From Acidobacteriaceae bacterium (GTDB taxonomy: Bacteria; Acidobacteriota; Terriglobia; Terriglobales; Acidobacteriaceae), in contig PMYL01000023.1 of NCBI GenBank assembly GCA_003170825.1, positions 27,998 through 91,997 on the forward strand: 64,000 nucleotides of DNA, read 5' to 3'. Below are positions 9,352-18,164 of the stretch, piece after piece (position 1 is the stretch's first letter; every line of letters begins with the position of its first letter). The notes under the pieces are model-generated. The model had not been told where the DNA came from. It did not search any database and saw nothing but the letters and a program-made list of their open reading frames with translations. The position numbers and the translations under genes were made by a program.

Positions 9352-9585
9352 ATGGCCTTCAAATTCCAAAACTCCGACTTTCTCCACCTCGACTCCAGCT
9401 TCAGCGAAGACGAGTTCCTCGTCCGCCGCGCCGCCCGCGACATCCTCGGAGCCAACGGCATCACCGAGGACTACCCCATCATGCGCCACAGGATGAACCT
9501 CGAGTCCGTAAAGACTTACGAAGGCGCCCACAACATCCAAGCCCTCATCCTCGGCCAGCACATCACCGGGATCGCCGCGTACTGA
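9352..9585 (+). pseudogene. Acyl-CoA dehydrogenase (glutaryl-CoA type) remnant with in-frame internal deletion
   Basis: This 77-codon frame joins the first ~26 residues of an acyl-CoA dehydrogenase ([19 protein letters not shown]) to its last ~54 ([20 protein letters not shown], then [20 protein letters not shown]). The family is about 390-400 residues long, so roughly 310 codons are missing from the middle, including most of the FAD and substrate sites. Start and stop are intact and the fusion stays in frame. It lies 11 bp after mlaF. The product would not be a working dehydrogenase. Recombination at a short shared sequence around the R-A-A-R-D codons is a plausible origin. Confidence 0.8.
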
Positions 9586-9658
9586 AGCGCCGGCTCAAGC
9601 CAGGCCGCCCGCAAACCACCCATCGACAAGCCGAATCCAATGCGGCATAGTGTTAGCC

Positions 9659-10969
9659 ATGCCGAATTTCTCTGTGCGCCCTCGTTTTTTGCGCCGGGCA
9701 TTTCTGTTGGCCCTCAGCGCAGCCCTGCATCTTGCGGCCGTTGCCTCCGCCCAGCAGCCAGCCTCCGCGCCCATCGTCCTCCACGCCGCCCGCCTGCTCC
9801 AGGTGGACACCGGCGCCCTGCTCCAGCCCGGCGAGATTTTGGTCGAGGCCGATCACATTCGCGCCGTAGGCGTCTCCGTTGACCATCCGCAGGGCGCCAG
9901 GATCATCGACCTCGGCGACGCCACGCTGCTTCCCGGCCTCATCGACGCCCACGTGCACCTCTTCCTGCATCCCGGCGCCGAAGACCTGCAAACTGTCGAA
10001 GAATCGGTTCCCTGGCGCACCATCCTCGCCGGGCAAGCCGCCAAAGCCGACCTGCTGGCCGGATTCACCGCCGAGCGCGACATGGGCACCGAGGGCGCAG
10101 GCTCCGCCGACACGGCCGTCCGCGACGCCATCGACCAGGGTCTCATTCCCGGTCCGCGCCTGCGCATCAGCGGCAACGCCATCGATATCTTGGGAGGCCA
10201 CGAAGACGCCAACCGCTTCAACCCCGCCCAGCGCATGCTCTCCAACGCCGACTACGCCAACTCCATCGACCAGCTCGTCGCAGTCATCCGCGCCCAGCAC
10301 AAGGAAGGCTCGGACTTCATCAAAATCTACGAGACCGGGCCGGACCACATGGTCGATGGCGTTCTGCACACCCCCTACCAGTACACCGAAGCGCAACTGG
10401 CCGCCGCCGTCGAAGAAGCCCGTCGCCTGGGCACGCGCGTCGCCGTCCACGCCATGGGCGAACCCGGCACGCTTTACGCCGCGCAGGCAGGCGTCGCCTC
10501 CATCGACCACGCCACCCAGCTCAGCGACGAAACCATGCGCCTCATGCGCGAGAAAAACATCCCCGCCGTTCCCACCTTCGCCATCTTCGACTACTTCGCC
10601 CGCAACGCAACCTCGCCGGCCACAGCCGCGCGCGAATCAGCCCTGCTCGACTACAAGATTCGCGAATTCAAGAAGCAGGTCGCCGCCGGCATCCCCTTTG
10701 CGGTGGGCTCCGACGTCGGACCCTTCCCGCACGGCACGCAGGCAGTCGAACTGGAGCTGATGGTCCGCTACGGCATGAAGCCGCTAGCCGTACTGCAAGC
10801 CGATTTGATCGAGGGCGCAAAACTCCTCGGCTGGGAGGGCCGGATCGGCCAGCTTAAGCCCGGCTACTTCGCCGACATCGTCGCCGTCCCCGGCAACCCG
10901 CTCGAAGACATCACCGCGGTCGAACACGTAAGTTTTGTCATGAAAGGCGGCACGGTCGTGCGCCCTTAG
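9659..10969 (+). CDS. Exported metal-dependent amidohydrolase
   Basis: A 436-aa amidohydrolase-superfamily enzyme of the imidazolonepropionase/prolidase-like group, probably periplasmic. The ATG at 9659 gives a twin-Arg-containing signal peptide (RRAFLLALSAALHLAAVASA). Metal-site motifs are HVH in LIDAHVHLF, a candidate carbamylated Lys in FIKIYETGPD, His in VAVHAMG, His in SIDHAT, and Asp in GSDVGPFPHG. The C-terminal GQLKPGYFADIVAVPGNPLED is typical of the family. The track ORF starts at an upstream GTG (9650), three codons earlier. Substrate cannot be told from sequence; peptidase or cyclic-amide hydrolase activity is possible. Confidence 0.85.
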   Translation: MPNFSVRPRFLRRAFLLALSAALHLAAVASAQQPASAPIVLHAARLLQVDTGALLQPGEILVEADHIRAVGVSVDHPQGARIIDLGDATLLPGLIDAHVHLFLHPGAEDLQTVEESVPWRTILAGQAAKADLLAGFTAERDMGTEGAGSADTAVRDAIDQGLIPGPRLRISGNAIDILGGHEDANRFNPAQRMLSNADYANSIDQLVAVIRAQHKEGSDFIKIYETGPDHMVDGVLHTPYQYTEAQLAAAVEEARRLGTRVAVHAMGEPGTLYAAQAGVASIDHATQLSDETMRLMREKNIPAVPTFAIFDYFARNATSPATAARESALLDYKIREFKKQVAAGIPFAVGSDVGPFPHGTQAVELELMVRYGMKPLAVLQADLIEGAKLLGWEGRIGQLKPGYFADIVAVPGNPLEDITAVEHVSFVMKGGTVVRP

Positions 10970-10977
10970 TCGCCGCA

Positions 10978-11193
10978 TCACTTCGGCGCGGACGCAGCCT
11001 TCTTGGCACGCCGAGCCTGGACTCTTTCGAATATCTGCGTGAACCGCTCCGGCTTTACCGGCTTGAAAGAGTCCTTGATCGCCTTGCGGTAGCCGGCCAG
11101 GTAGATGGAATACAGGATCGCGAGCGAGCACCCGATTCCCCACAGGAATCCCCAGCAGAATCCCCAGATAGCGGCCCGTCCAAAAGCATCCAT
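10978..11193 (-). CDS. Small membrane protein, hypothetical
   Basis: A 71-aa protein starting at the ATG at 11193 behind a purine-rich site (GGAAAGGGG). It has one long hydrophobic segment (AAIWGFCWGFLWGIGCSLAILYSIYLAGY) and a basic C-terminal tail (ARRAKKAASAPK). The longer track ORF would overlap mqnE, which argues for this start. It follows mqnE by 26 bp on the same strand and may be co-transcribed. Function is unknown. Confidence 0.55.
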   Translation of the reverse strand: MDAFGRAAIWGFCWGFLWGIGCSLAILYSIYLAGYRKAIKDSFKPVKPERFTQIFERVQARRAKKAASAPK

Positions 11194-11219
11194 CGCTCTC
11201 GCCCCTTTCCAACTTCGCC

Positions 11220-12371
11220 TTAAACCGCGACGATGAAACTGTCCTCGGTCCGCGTCACCGCGTGGTATAGCGTATCGCGCTCCACCGGAACCCGCCCAGC
11301 CTCGGTAATCAGCCGGCACAGTTCCTTGCGCGTCATGCCCTGCGGCGTCGTCGCCCCGGCGTCGTGGTAAATCTTCTCCTCGATCACCGTGCCGTCCAGG
11401 TCATCGGCGCCAAAGCGCAGCGCAATCTGCGCAATCTTCGGCGTCAGCATCTGCCAGTATGCCTTGATGTGCGCAAAGTTGTCCAGCAGCAGCCGGCTCA
11501 CCGCAATCTGGCGAATATCCGTCAGTCCCGTAGTCACCGGCAAATGGTCGAGCGCCGTGTTTTCCGGGTGAAAGGCCAGCGGAATGAAGGTCTGAAAGCC
11601 GCCCGTCTCGTCCTGTAGAGCCCGCAGCTTCAGCAGGTGGTCCACGCGGTCCTCGTCGTTCTCGATGTGCCCGTAGAGCATCGTCGCATTCGACCTGAAG
11701 CCCAGCTTGTGCGCCAGCCTCGCCGTCTCCAGCCACTCCTCGCCGTCGATCTTGTGGTCGCAGATGATCGATCGCACTCGCGCCGCAAAAATCTCCGCGC
11801 CGCCGCCAGGCATCGAGTCCACGCCGGCATCGCGCAATTTCTTGAGCGTCTGCTCGATGGTGAGCTTGGCCCGCCGCGCCAGATAGGCCACTTCCACCAT
11901 GGTGAAGGCCTTGATGTGCACCTGCGGAAACCGTTCCTTGAGCCCCCGCACCAGGTCGAGAAAATACTCGAGCGGCAGGTCCGGATGCAGCCCGCCCACG
12001 ATGTGGAACTCCGTCACCGCCTCCGAGTAGCCCGAGGCCGCCGTCTCCCACGCCTCTTCCAAAGCCATCGTGTAACCCGCCGGGTCGCCCTTCTTGCGCC
12101 CGAAGGCGCACAGCTTGCAGGCCGCCACACACACGTTGGTGGGGTTAATGTGGCGATTCACGTTGAAGTAGGTCACGTCCCCATGCAACCGTTCGCGCAC
12201 ATGATTGGCCAGCCAGCCCACGGCCAGCACGTCCGATGACCCGTAGAGCGACAGCCCATCGTTGAAGTCGAGCCGCTCTTGGGCCAGTACCTTGGCCGCA
12301 ATCGGCTCAAGCCGCGGGTCATAGCTCCGAAAAGTTGCTGGTTGGCGGGAAACCGCCGTCTGAGCGCGCAT
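11220..12371 (-). CDS. mqnE: Aminofutalosine synthase (radical SAM)
   Basis: Radical SAM enzyme (383 aa) that joins an adenosyl radical to 3-[(1-carboxyvinyl)oxy]benzoate to make aminofutalosine, an early step of the futalosine route to menaquinone. The 4Fe-4S site is the CX3CX2C motif in NVCVAACKLCAFGRKKGD. The MqnE/CofH-type core continues with HIVGGLHPDLPLEYF, the GGGAEIFAARVR segment, and the long FRSNATMLYGHIENDEDRVDHL stretch. MqnC is the closest alternative, but the AEIFAARVR and ATMLYGH blocks suit MqnE better. No other mqn gene is in the window. Menaquinone made this way would serve respiration together with the nearby nuoB and atp genes. Confidence 0.88.
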   Translation of the reverse strand: MRAQTAVSRQPATFRSYDPRLEPIAAKVLAQERLDFNDGLSLYGSSDVLAVGWLANHVRERLHGDVTYFNVNRHINPTNVCVAACKLCAFGRKKGDPAGYTMALEEAWETAASGYSEAVTEFHIVGGLHPDLPLEYFLDLVRGLKERFPQVHIKAFTMVEVAYLARRAKLTIEQTLKKLRDAGVDSMPGGGAEIFAARVRSIICDHKIDGEEWLETARLAHKLGFRSNATMLYGHIENDEDRVDHLLKLRALQDETGGFQTFIPLAFHPENTALDHLPVTTGLTDIRQIAVSRLLLDNFAHIKAYWQMLTPKIAQIALRFGADDLDGTVIEEKIYHDAGATTPQGMTRKELCRLITEAGRVPVERDTLYHAVTRTEDSFIVAV

Positions 12372-12434
12372 AGCTAATGATACAGAAATAAATCTTCCCC
12401 CCCGCGAAAACTGTTTTCTATTCCCTTCAGTCGT

Positions 12435-14564
12435 TCACCGTTGCCCGGTTTCCACTCCGGCAGCCTGCGGCTCAACCAGCACCCCGTCATACAGAGAGGT
12501 CGCCAGCAGCCGCACTCCCGCCGCGCGAATCAGGCCGATGCGGTAACCGGTCTGAGCAAACTTCCAGTCCAGCGACTTGGGATCGATCACGTAGACCTGA
12601 TCGCTCGACCGCGAGCTGACAAGAACCTTGTCCAGGTGAGCGTCATAGGCCAGGTCGTCCACATCGCTCAACGGAAACCGGTGGATCCACAGCCACGTCT
12701 TACCCAGGTCGCGAGTAAAGTAGACGCCTTCGCGCGCCCCCAGCCACAACGTCCCATCCGCTGAAAAAGCCACGCGATGGATGCGCGTGAGCATCGCCGG
12801 GATGCCTATGGGCATCCAGCTCTGACCGGCATCGGTGGAGAGAACCACTCCATCCGCCCGGGCCGCGGCCATCGTTGCTCCCTGCGCGGTCACCGACAAG
12901 TATTCGCCCGAGCCCATCACCGGACCGCCCTGCCAGCTTGCGCCCTGATCCCTGCTGGTCAGCAGGCCGATGCCGGTCGAGGCCACCCAGGCATCTCCCG
13001 ATAGATCGAAGGCATTCACGCGGCTATCCAATTCGTAGACCGTGGCCTTCACCCGCTTCTCCACGTTGACGCGCTTTCCATAGTGGGCGTCCGTGACCGT
13101 TTTCACAATCGTGTTCGCGATCGTGTTCCTCGGCTGCCAACTCAGAACGGGAGCGGTCTTCGCTTCCTGAGGTGGGGTCGCCGCGTCTTTTTCGCCGGGA
13201 TGGTCGTCTCCCGGAGTCCCAAATAATTGATCCCTGACGTCGGGCTGGTCACCCGCCGCCAGCGCGAAGATCCCGTGACTGGTCCCGGCCACCACGGTTC
13301 CGTCCTGCGCCTGCGCCAGGGCAAAGACATCGCGCCCGTCAAGTCCGCCGCCGGGCCCCTCGCCGACCTGCTCCCAGCCAGCGCCTCCATTTGTGGAAAC
13401 AAAGACGCCGCCATAGCTCTTGTCGTTCACCACTCCCGCAAAAAGCCGCGCTGGATTGCCGCGGTCCACCAGCAGCGCCTCCACCTTGCGCCCCGAGAAA
13501 CCCTCATTCGAAGGATCAAAACTCGTCCCCCCGTCTTTGCTTGCAAGCACCCCGCCGCGATCCGTCGCCAGCAGCACGCGATTCGAATCCTGCGGGTCTA
13601 CATACACTCCGTTCACGATCACCTCCGGCCCGGTCATGCGCCGGAAGGTCTTCCCGCCGTCCACCGTCTTATACAGGCCCTCGGTGGTTCCGGCATACAC
13701 AACCTCCCGATTCGCCGGGTCCTGCACCAGAACCCGCGTCCGCCGCGCGGTCGTGGGAATCCCCTGGATACTGTGGAACAGTTCGCCTGCGTCCTCGCTC
13801 TTATAAATCCCGGTGCATGCGCTCAGAAAGACGGTGCGCGGCTCGACCGGGTCGACGATGATCGAGAACACGTCGGAGTCGTCGATCAGCCCGTTCTTGA
13901 TGCTGTGCCAGTTCTTGCCGCCGTCATCGGTCTTCCAGGGCAGATGCCACGTGCCCGCGTAGACGATATTCGGGTCCACGGGGTCCACCGCCAGCGACTC
14001 GACTTCGTGAATCTCCTGGCTGCCCGGCGGGCTGATCGGCGTCCAGGACGCGCCCCCATCGGTCGAGCGAAAGACACCTTCCATGGTTCCCGCAAAGAGC
14101 ATGCTGGGATCGGAGGGCGCCTGCGCAAAAGCGCGAATCGACTGCCCGCGCAGGCCCTCGGACACACTCCAGCTCCTGCCCCCGTCGTGGCTCACCCTCA
14201 ACCCGCCGTCGGGCTGGTCGGACTTCCAGGCTGCCACGTAAACAGTGGCCGGATGCGCGGAGTCCACGATGATGTTGTCGAGAATCAGGCCGTCCGAAGG
14301 GTCCAGCTTCGCAAGGCGATGCCACGAACCGCCAGCATCGACGGACTCGAAGATCCAACTGTTAGTGGTGCCCAGGTAAAGATGACTGGGCTGCCCCGGA
14401 ACCGCGGCAAAGGCGCGTGCGTCGCCACCAGCCGGACCAACCGCGCTCCAAAACGCCTGCGCCGGCAATCTCTGCCCGGCAATCGCAAACAATAAGGCTA
14501 GAACGACCGGTGCGAGACCGCCGCGCCAATATGGAAAATCAAGACAAATTCGCAAGCGGCTCAC
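12435..14564 (-). CDS. Secreted Asp-box/BNR-repeat beta-propeller protein
   Basis: A 709-aa exported protein beginning at GTG 14564 with a signal peptide (hydrophobic PVVLALLFAIAGQRLPAQA). It is built of repeating Asp-box units seen as SVDAGGSW, SHDGGRSW, STDGGASW, SEDAGELF, SKDGGTSF, STNGGAGW, SRDQGASW, STDAGQSW and TRDLGKTW, predicting one or two 7-bladed propellers related to sortilin/VPS10 and Ycf48-like proteins. A less regular insert (about 450-510) interrupts the repeats. No catalytic sialidase residues were identified, so a structural, binding or scaffold role is more likely than hydrolase activity. It stands alone between mqnE and the OmpA-like genes. Confidence 0.75.
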   Translation of the reverse strand: MSRLRICLDFPYWRGGLAPVVLALLFAIAGQRLPAQAFWSAVGPAGGDARAFAAVPGQPSHLYLGTTNSWIFESVDAGGSWHRLAKLDPSDGLILDNIIVDSAHPATVYVAAWKSDQPDGGLRVSHDGGRSWSVSEGLRGQSIRAFAQAPSDPSMLFAGTMEGVFRSTDGGASWTPISPPGSQEIHEVESLAVDPVDPNIVYAGTWHLPWKTDDGGKNWHSIKNGLIDDSDVFSIIVDPVEPRTVFLSACTGIYKSEDAGELFHSIQGIPTTARRTRVLVQDPANREVVYAGTTEGLYKTVDGGKTFRRMTGPEVIVNGVYVDPQDSNRVLLATDRGGVLASKDGGTSFDPSNEGFSGRKVEALLVDRGNPARLFAGVVNDKSYGGVFVSTNGGAGWEQVGEGPGGGLDGRDVFALAQAQDGTVVAGTSHGIFALAAGDQPDVRDQLFGTPGDDHPGEKDAATPPQEAKTAPVLSWQPRNTIANTIVKTVTDAHYGKRVNVEKRVKATVYELDSRVNAFDLSGDAWVASTGIGLLTSRDQGASWQGGPVMGSGEYLSVTAQGATMAAARADGVVLSTDAGQSWMPIGIPAMLTRIHRVAFSADGTLWLGAREGVYFTRDLGKTWLWIHRFPLSDVDDLAYDAHLDKVLVSSRSSDQVYVIDPKSLDWKFAQTGYRIGLIRAAGVRLLATSLYDGVLVEPQAAGVETGQR

Positions 14565-14641
14565 TGAAGAATGGCGCTCCCAGGTTTCAAACAGAAGTGT
14601 AGATAAACGAAGGCGCGCAAAAGAAGGCGCATAAAACTAAA

Positions 14642-14669
14642 GAGGCCGGCCGGCTTGCCGGTCAGCCTC
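14642..14669 (-). terminator. Rho-independent terminator after the OmpA-like lipoprotein gene
   Basis: On the minus strand the sequence folds as GAGGC-TGA-CCGGC-AA-GCCGG-CCG-GCCTC and is followed by TTTAGTTTTA. This suits termination of the OmpA-like gene ending at 14772. Confidence 0.6.
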
Positions 14670-14701
14670 AAAAAATTGCAGGAAGAATCGCTCAGCCTCG
14701 C

Positions 14702-14742
14702 GTTCGTCAAGCCTTCCATGATTGCGGGAAGGCTTGACGAAC
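14702..14742. terminator. Perfect 16-bp stem hairpin downstream of OmpA-like gene
   Basis: GTTCGTCAAGCCTTCC pairs perfectly with GGAAGGCTTGACGAAC across a 9-nt loop. It lies 30 bp past the OmpA-like stop and ahead of the U-tract terminator at 14642. It has no T-run of its own, so it may be an mRNA 3'-end stabiliser. Confidence 0.55.
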
Positions 14743-14771
14743 CGGTTCATTGCCTGTGCAGGCCAGGTCGC

Positions 14772-15920
14772 CTATTGCACCGGTGCCGGATGGGCCGGCT
14801 TCTTGTGGTGCGCCGGCTTCTCGCCCAGGGACTTGCGCACCTCCGGCTTCACCACGGTCTCATCCACCGGGGTGGTTCCGTTCACATCGGCCGTGAAGCT
14901 CGCACCCGCGGGCACCAGGTAGTCTTCCACCGTCTGCCCGTCCGTGGCGCCGGTCGCGACGCTGATGCGAGACGCGTCAATGCCCTTCTCCGTCACCAGG
15001 TACTCCTTGACGTTGACGGCGCGCTCGGCGGCGAAATCCTCGACTTTGAGGTGCTTGTGCTTCAGCGCGGCCTTTTGCTCCTTCGCGGTCTTCTCCTTCT
15101 CCTTCGCATCCGAATTGCCCACCACCACCAGCTTCGCATCCGGCTGCTTCTGCAGGTCGAGGGCTATTCCGTCCAGAATCGCCTTGGCTTCGTTGTCCAC
15201 CCGCGTCGAACGCTTCTTGTCGGTCGCGAAGCTGATCGAAGAAAGAGCCTGCGTATGCGGAACCGGAGGCACATACGGCGCCAGAATGTTCACGCTGGTA
15301 CTGGCGGTTGCCTTCTGGCCCTTGTCGTCGGTCACGTTGCAGGTAATCCCCACCGTGCCCGTCGGCGCACCGGCTGAATTGAACACCGCCGTGGCGCCGC
15401 TGCCGCTGACTGAGCCGGCAGAGGCCGAGTAGCTATAGGTCAGCGGGCGGTTCTGCGGGCTCAACCCGATTGCCGTAATGGTGCTGGTTTCGCCCGGCTT
15501 GATGGTGCTGGCGCTGGCCGAGCAACTGATCGTCGGCGGCTCAAACGGCTTCACCGTGAAGCTGGCCGATGCGTCGGCCGTCTCACCCGGCTTCAGGCCT
15601 TCCTTGCCCGGCTTGCCTTCCTTCACTTCCGCTTTCACCGTATAGCTGCCGGGCGCAAGCGTTGCGGTGGCCACCGTGGCCGTCGTTCCGTTGCCCGTCA
15701 CGTCGGTCCCCGACCAGCTGTAAACCACATCGTTCTTCTTGTTGATATCCACCGATCCGGGGGTAGCGGTCACTGTGACCGGTTCGCCGGGGAATACAGC
15801 GGGCGCACTGGCCGCGGCCGTCAGCGTTATAGGCGGAGCCGTTTTGCACCCTATTGGTAAAAGGGCAAAACACGCCGCAGCCAGAACCAGGCAAATCGAC
15901 TTCAAATTTCGCGGATACAT
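14772..15920 (-). CDS. OmpA-like lipoprotein with two Ig-like domains
   Basis: A 382-aa predicted lipoprotein: signal peptide with lipobox LPIGC, then two bacterial Ig/PKD-type domains (about 30-125 and 130-215; motifs FPGEPVTVTATPGSVD and IKPGETSTITAIGLSPQNRPLTYSYSA). An OmpA-like alpha/beta domain (about 225-345) follows, and the tail is His/Lys/Pro-rich. In the OmpA-like part, SISFATDKKRSTR and VVVGNSDAKEKEKTAKEQKA resemble the peptidoglycan-binding fold, but the usual TD..G...YN signature is degenerate. The Ig part is closely related to the next gene upstream on the same strand, so the two arose by duplication. The likely role is an envelope tether or surface protein. Confidence 0.8.
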   Translation of the reverse strand: MYPRNLKSICLVLAAACFALLPIGCKTAPPITLTAAASAPAVFPGEPVTVTATPGSVDINKKNDVVYSWSGTDVTGNGTTATVATATLAPGSYTVKAEVKEGKPGKEGLKPGETADASASFTVKPFEPPTISCSASASTIKPGETSTITAIGLSPQNRPLTYSYSASAGSVSGSGATAVFNSAGAPTGTVGITCNVTDDKGQKATASTSVNILAPYVPPVPHTQALSSISFATDKKRSTRVDNEAKAILDGIALDLQKQPDAKLVVVGNSDAKEKEKTAKEQKAALKHKHLKVEDFAAERAVNVKEYLVTEKGIDASRISVATGATDGQTVEDYLVPAGASFTADVNGTTPVDETVVKPEVRKSLGEKPAHHKKPAHPAPVQ

Positions 15921-15969
15921 GTGATTCTCCTTCCAATCATGCTGAACAACAAGAAGCAGTTCTTCTTCT

Positions 15970-15995
15970 GGGAGGGGGCATGTGCACCCCCTCCC
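15970..15995. terminator. G/C-rich hairpin between the two OmpA-like genes
   Basis: GGGAGGGGG (15970-15978) pairs with CCCCCTCCC (15987-15995) across an 8-nt loop. It sits between the end of the larger OmpA-like gene and the start of the smaller one. No U-tract follows on either strand, so termination is only suggested. Confidence 0.45.
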
Positions 15996-15998
15996 TGC

Positions 15999-16071
15999 CT
16001 TACTTCACCTTCTTGTCCGCCAGGGGCTTGCGCGTCTGCGGCTTCACCTTGGTCTCATCGACCGGGGTGGA
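15999..16071 (-). pseudogene. In-frame C-terminal tail beyond the stop of the larger OmpA-like gene
   Basis: Directly after the TAA at 16072-16074 the same frame continues as STPVDETKVKPQTRKPLADK and ends at a second TAA about 23 codons on. The paralogue's C-terminal part reads TTPVDETVVKPEVRKSLGEK. The match means the ancestral protein ran through this region and the TAA is a later gain, or is read through. Confidence 0.75.
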
Positions 16072-17904
16072 TTACTTCTTTGCGGCCGCGGCCTTCTTTC
16101 TGGGCGTCGTAGACTTCTCCTGAATAAGTGTCAGGGAATCGGCGGCGTTGAACGGGTACAGGCGCACCGATTCTTGGCCCGTGGTGCTCAGGACGACGTC
16201 TACACGGCGGTTTTGAGCCAGGACAATGACGTTCAGGTCGCGAAGAACTCTCGCCCGCTCCACGTCACTCAGGTCAGGATTCTGTTCCACCAGCTCTTTC
16301 ACCTGGTCGGCGGTGAGCTCTTGGTCCTTGCCAAGGCCGAGCGTTTCAATCTTGGCTTCGGGAACTCCCTGTTCAACCAGGAATTGCTTGGTGCGAGCGA
16401 CACGGCGTTCGGAAAGCGCCTGGTTGTACTCGACTGATCCGCGCACATCGCAATGTCCGCTGAGGGTCAGGTGAGCATCCGGCTTGTATGTGAGGTAGCT
16501 CTTGAAGTCCGTCGCCAGGGTGGCCAGAGTCGCCTGCTGGCTAGCCACCAGGCCGCCCTCGGGCTTCGAAGCCCTGGGCTGAGCGGTCGGGAAAAAGACA
16601 CTGTGCAATGCCAGGCGAGCCTCGAGCCGCACTTGCTCCGCGGGGGGTCCCGGAGGAGGCGGAGGAGGCGCAATCGTCACGCTGGTTGCGGCGGTTGCGG
16701 TCTGGCCCTTGTCGTCCGTTATGTTGCAGGTGATGGCTGCCGCGCCGGTCGCAGCGCCCGTCGAATTGAAGGTCGCCGAGGCGCCGGTGCCGCTGATGGT
16801 CCCGGACGCAGCCATGTAGCTGTAAGTCAACGGGCGGTTCTGCGGGCTCATGCCCATGGCCGTCACGATGCTGGTCTCGCCCGGCTTGATAATACTGGGG
16901 CTGGACGAGCAACTGATCGTCGGCGGCTCAAACGCCTTCACCGTGAAGCTGGCCGTTGCGGCGGCAGATTCCCACGGCCTCAGGCCTTCCTTGCCGGGTC
17001 TGCCTTCCTTCACTCCACAATTCACCGTATAGGAGCCGGCCGCCAGTGAACCGGTGGCTGCCGAGTCCAACGAAGCTGTCGTTCCGTCGCCCTTCAAGCC
17101 CGGCACTCCCGTCCAGGAATAAACCACATTCAGCTTGGGATCCAGGTTGCCGGCCGTCGCGGTCACCGTAACCGGGTCGCCGGGGAAGATCGTAGCCGGA
17201 CTGGCCGAGCACGCCAGGGTCACCGGCGGAGGCGGCGCGAAGGAGCCGATATGGTACACAAGGCCGGCGCTTAAGCGCGGCATGTTGAAATTGCCCCGTC
17301 CATACGGGTAAAAATCCTCGTGGGTATACTGGTAATCCGCCTGGAAGACGCGAATCGCCAGGTGATGGTCAAACAACGGTGTGTTGAAGTCCATACCGCC
17401 GCCGACCGTCAGAACCGGGCCGAATGTGTCGGGCTGCCAGATGCCGCCAGCGTACTCCACACCAACCAGGGCGTGAGCGAACAGCGTAACGTTGTCAGAC
17501 GGGTAGCGGAAGATCAAGCCCGCCGATCCTCCGGAGAAATCGTCATACGAAGAGGTCGACCCGTTGACGGCGCCGGAGGGGTACTCGTTCACGATATGTT
17601 CATCCACTTCGAGCTGAGCGCCCACATACTTGTCGAAATAACGAGCGGCGCTGTAAATCGAACCATAATTGATGGCCGTAAACGTGTTGGTATGCGTGCC
17701 ACCTCCCCTACCCACCCACGTTACTGTCCCTTGTGGCGCCAGGTAGCTGTAACCCAAAAAGATGTCCCACTTCGACGCGGAATCTTCCGCAGTGGCCATT
17801 GCGGCCGGTTTGGCTGAATCCTGGGCGGCCAGAGCAACGGGCATCAACGCCACAAATGCCAAGGCAAGAGTTCGGATCAGAGACTTTGAAACACGAGCAT
17901 ACAT
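16072..17904 (-). CDS. OmpA-family outer-membrane protein: beta-barrel, two Ig-like domains, OmpA domain
   Basis: A 610-aa envelope protein. The ATG at 17904 was preferred over the upstream track start because GGAGGA lies 8 nt before it and a signal peptide follows at once (SLIRTLALAFVALMPVALAAQ). Residues about 45-225 form an 8-strand-like barrel (WDIFLGYSYLAPQG at its start, LSAGLVYHIGSF at its end). Two Ig-like domains (about 235-425) are near-copies of those in the neighbouring lipoprotein. The OmpA peptidoglycan-binding domain (about 445-570) has the normal HLTLSGHCDVRGSVEYNQALSERR signature. The protein probably anchors the outer membrane to peptidoglycan. It ends at a TAA that cuts off a conserved tail. 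Confidence 0.85.
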   Translation of the reverse strand: MYARVSKSLIRTLALAFVALMPVALAAQDSAKPAAMATAEDSASKWDIFLGYSYLAPQGTVTWVGRGGGTHTNTFTAINYGSIYSAARYFDKYVGAQLEVDEHIVNEYPSGAVNGSTSSYDDFSGGSAGLIFRYPSDNVTLFAHALVGVEYAGGIWQPDTFGPVLTVGGGMDFNTPLFDHHLAIRVFQADYQYTHEDFYPYGRGNFNMPRLSAGLVYHIGSFAPPPPVTLACSASPATIFPGDPVTVTATAGNLDPKLNVVYSWTGVPGLKGDGTTASLDSAATGSLAAGSYTVNCGVKEGRPGKEGLRPWESAAATASFTVKAFEPPTISCSSSPSIIKPGETSIVTAMGMSPQNRPLTYSYMAASGTISGTGASATFNSTGAATGAAAITCNITDDKGQTATAATSVTIAPPPPPPGPPAEQVRLEARLALHSVFFPTAQPRASKPEGGLVASQQATLATLATDFKSYLTYKPDAHLTLSGHCDVRGSVEYNQALSERRVARTKQFLVEQGVPEAKIETLGLGKDQELTADQVKELVEQNPDLSDVERARVLRDLNVIVLAQNRRVDVVLSTTGQESVRLYPFNAADSLTLIQEKSTTPRKKAAAAKK

Positions 17905-18164
17905 GCGTTTTTCCTCCGCAATCAAACTGAATGAACAGATAGTTGGGGCTGTTTCGAGCACGGATTCCGGCTCGGGCTGACTAGGATCCGCACAATGATC
18001 GGACCGCAAAATGTCCCTACAGCAATTCTAAACTTACCATGGGACGATTCCTGCAGAGTACATTTCTTCAACGAGTTGCCTTCCTCATACCGTTCAACTT
18101 CCTTACAAGTAAAACTGGTTACTTAGGTAACTTGCGCCCGATTACTGGCTTTTCACCCCGCCGA

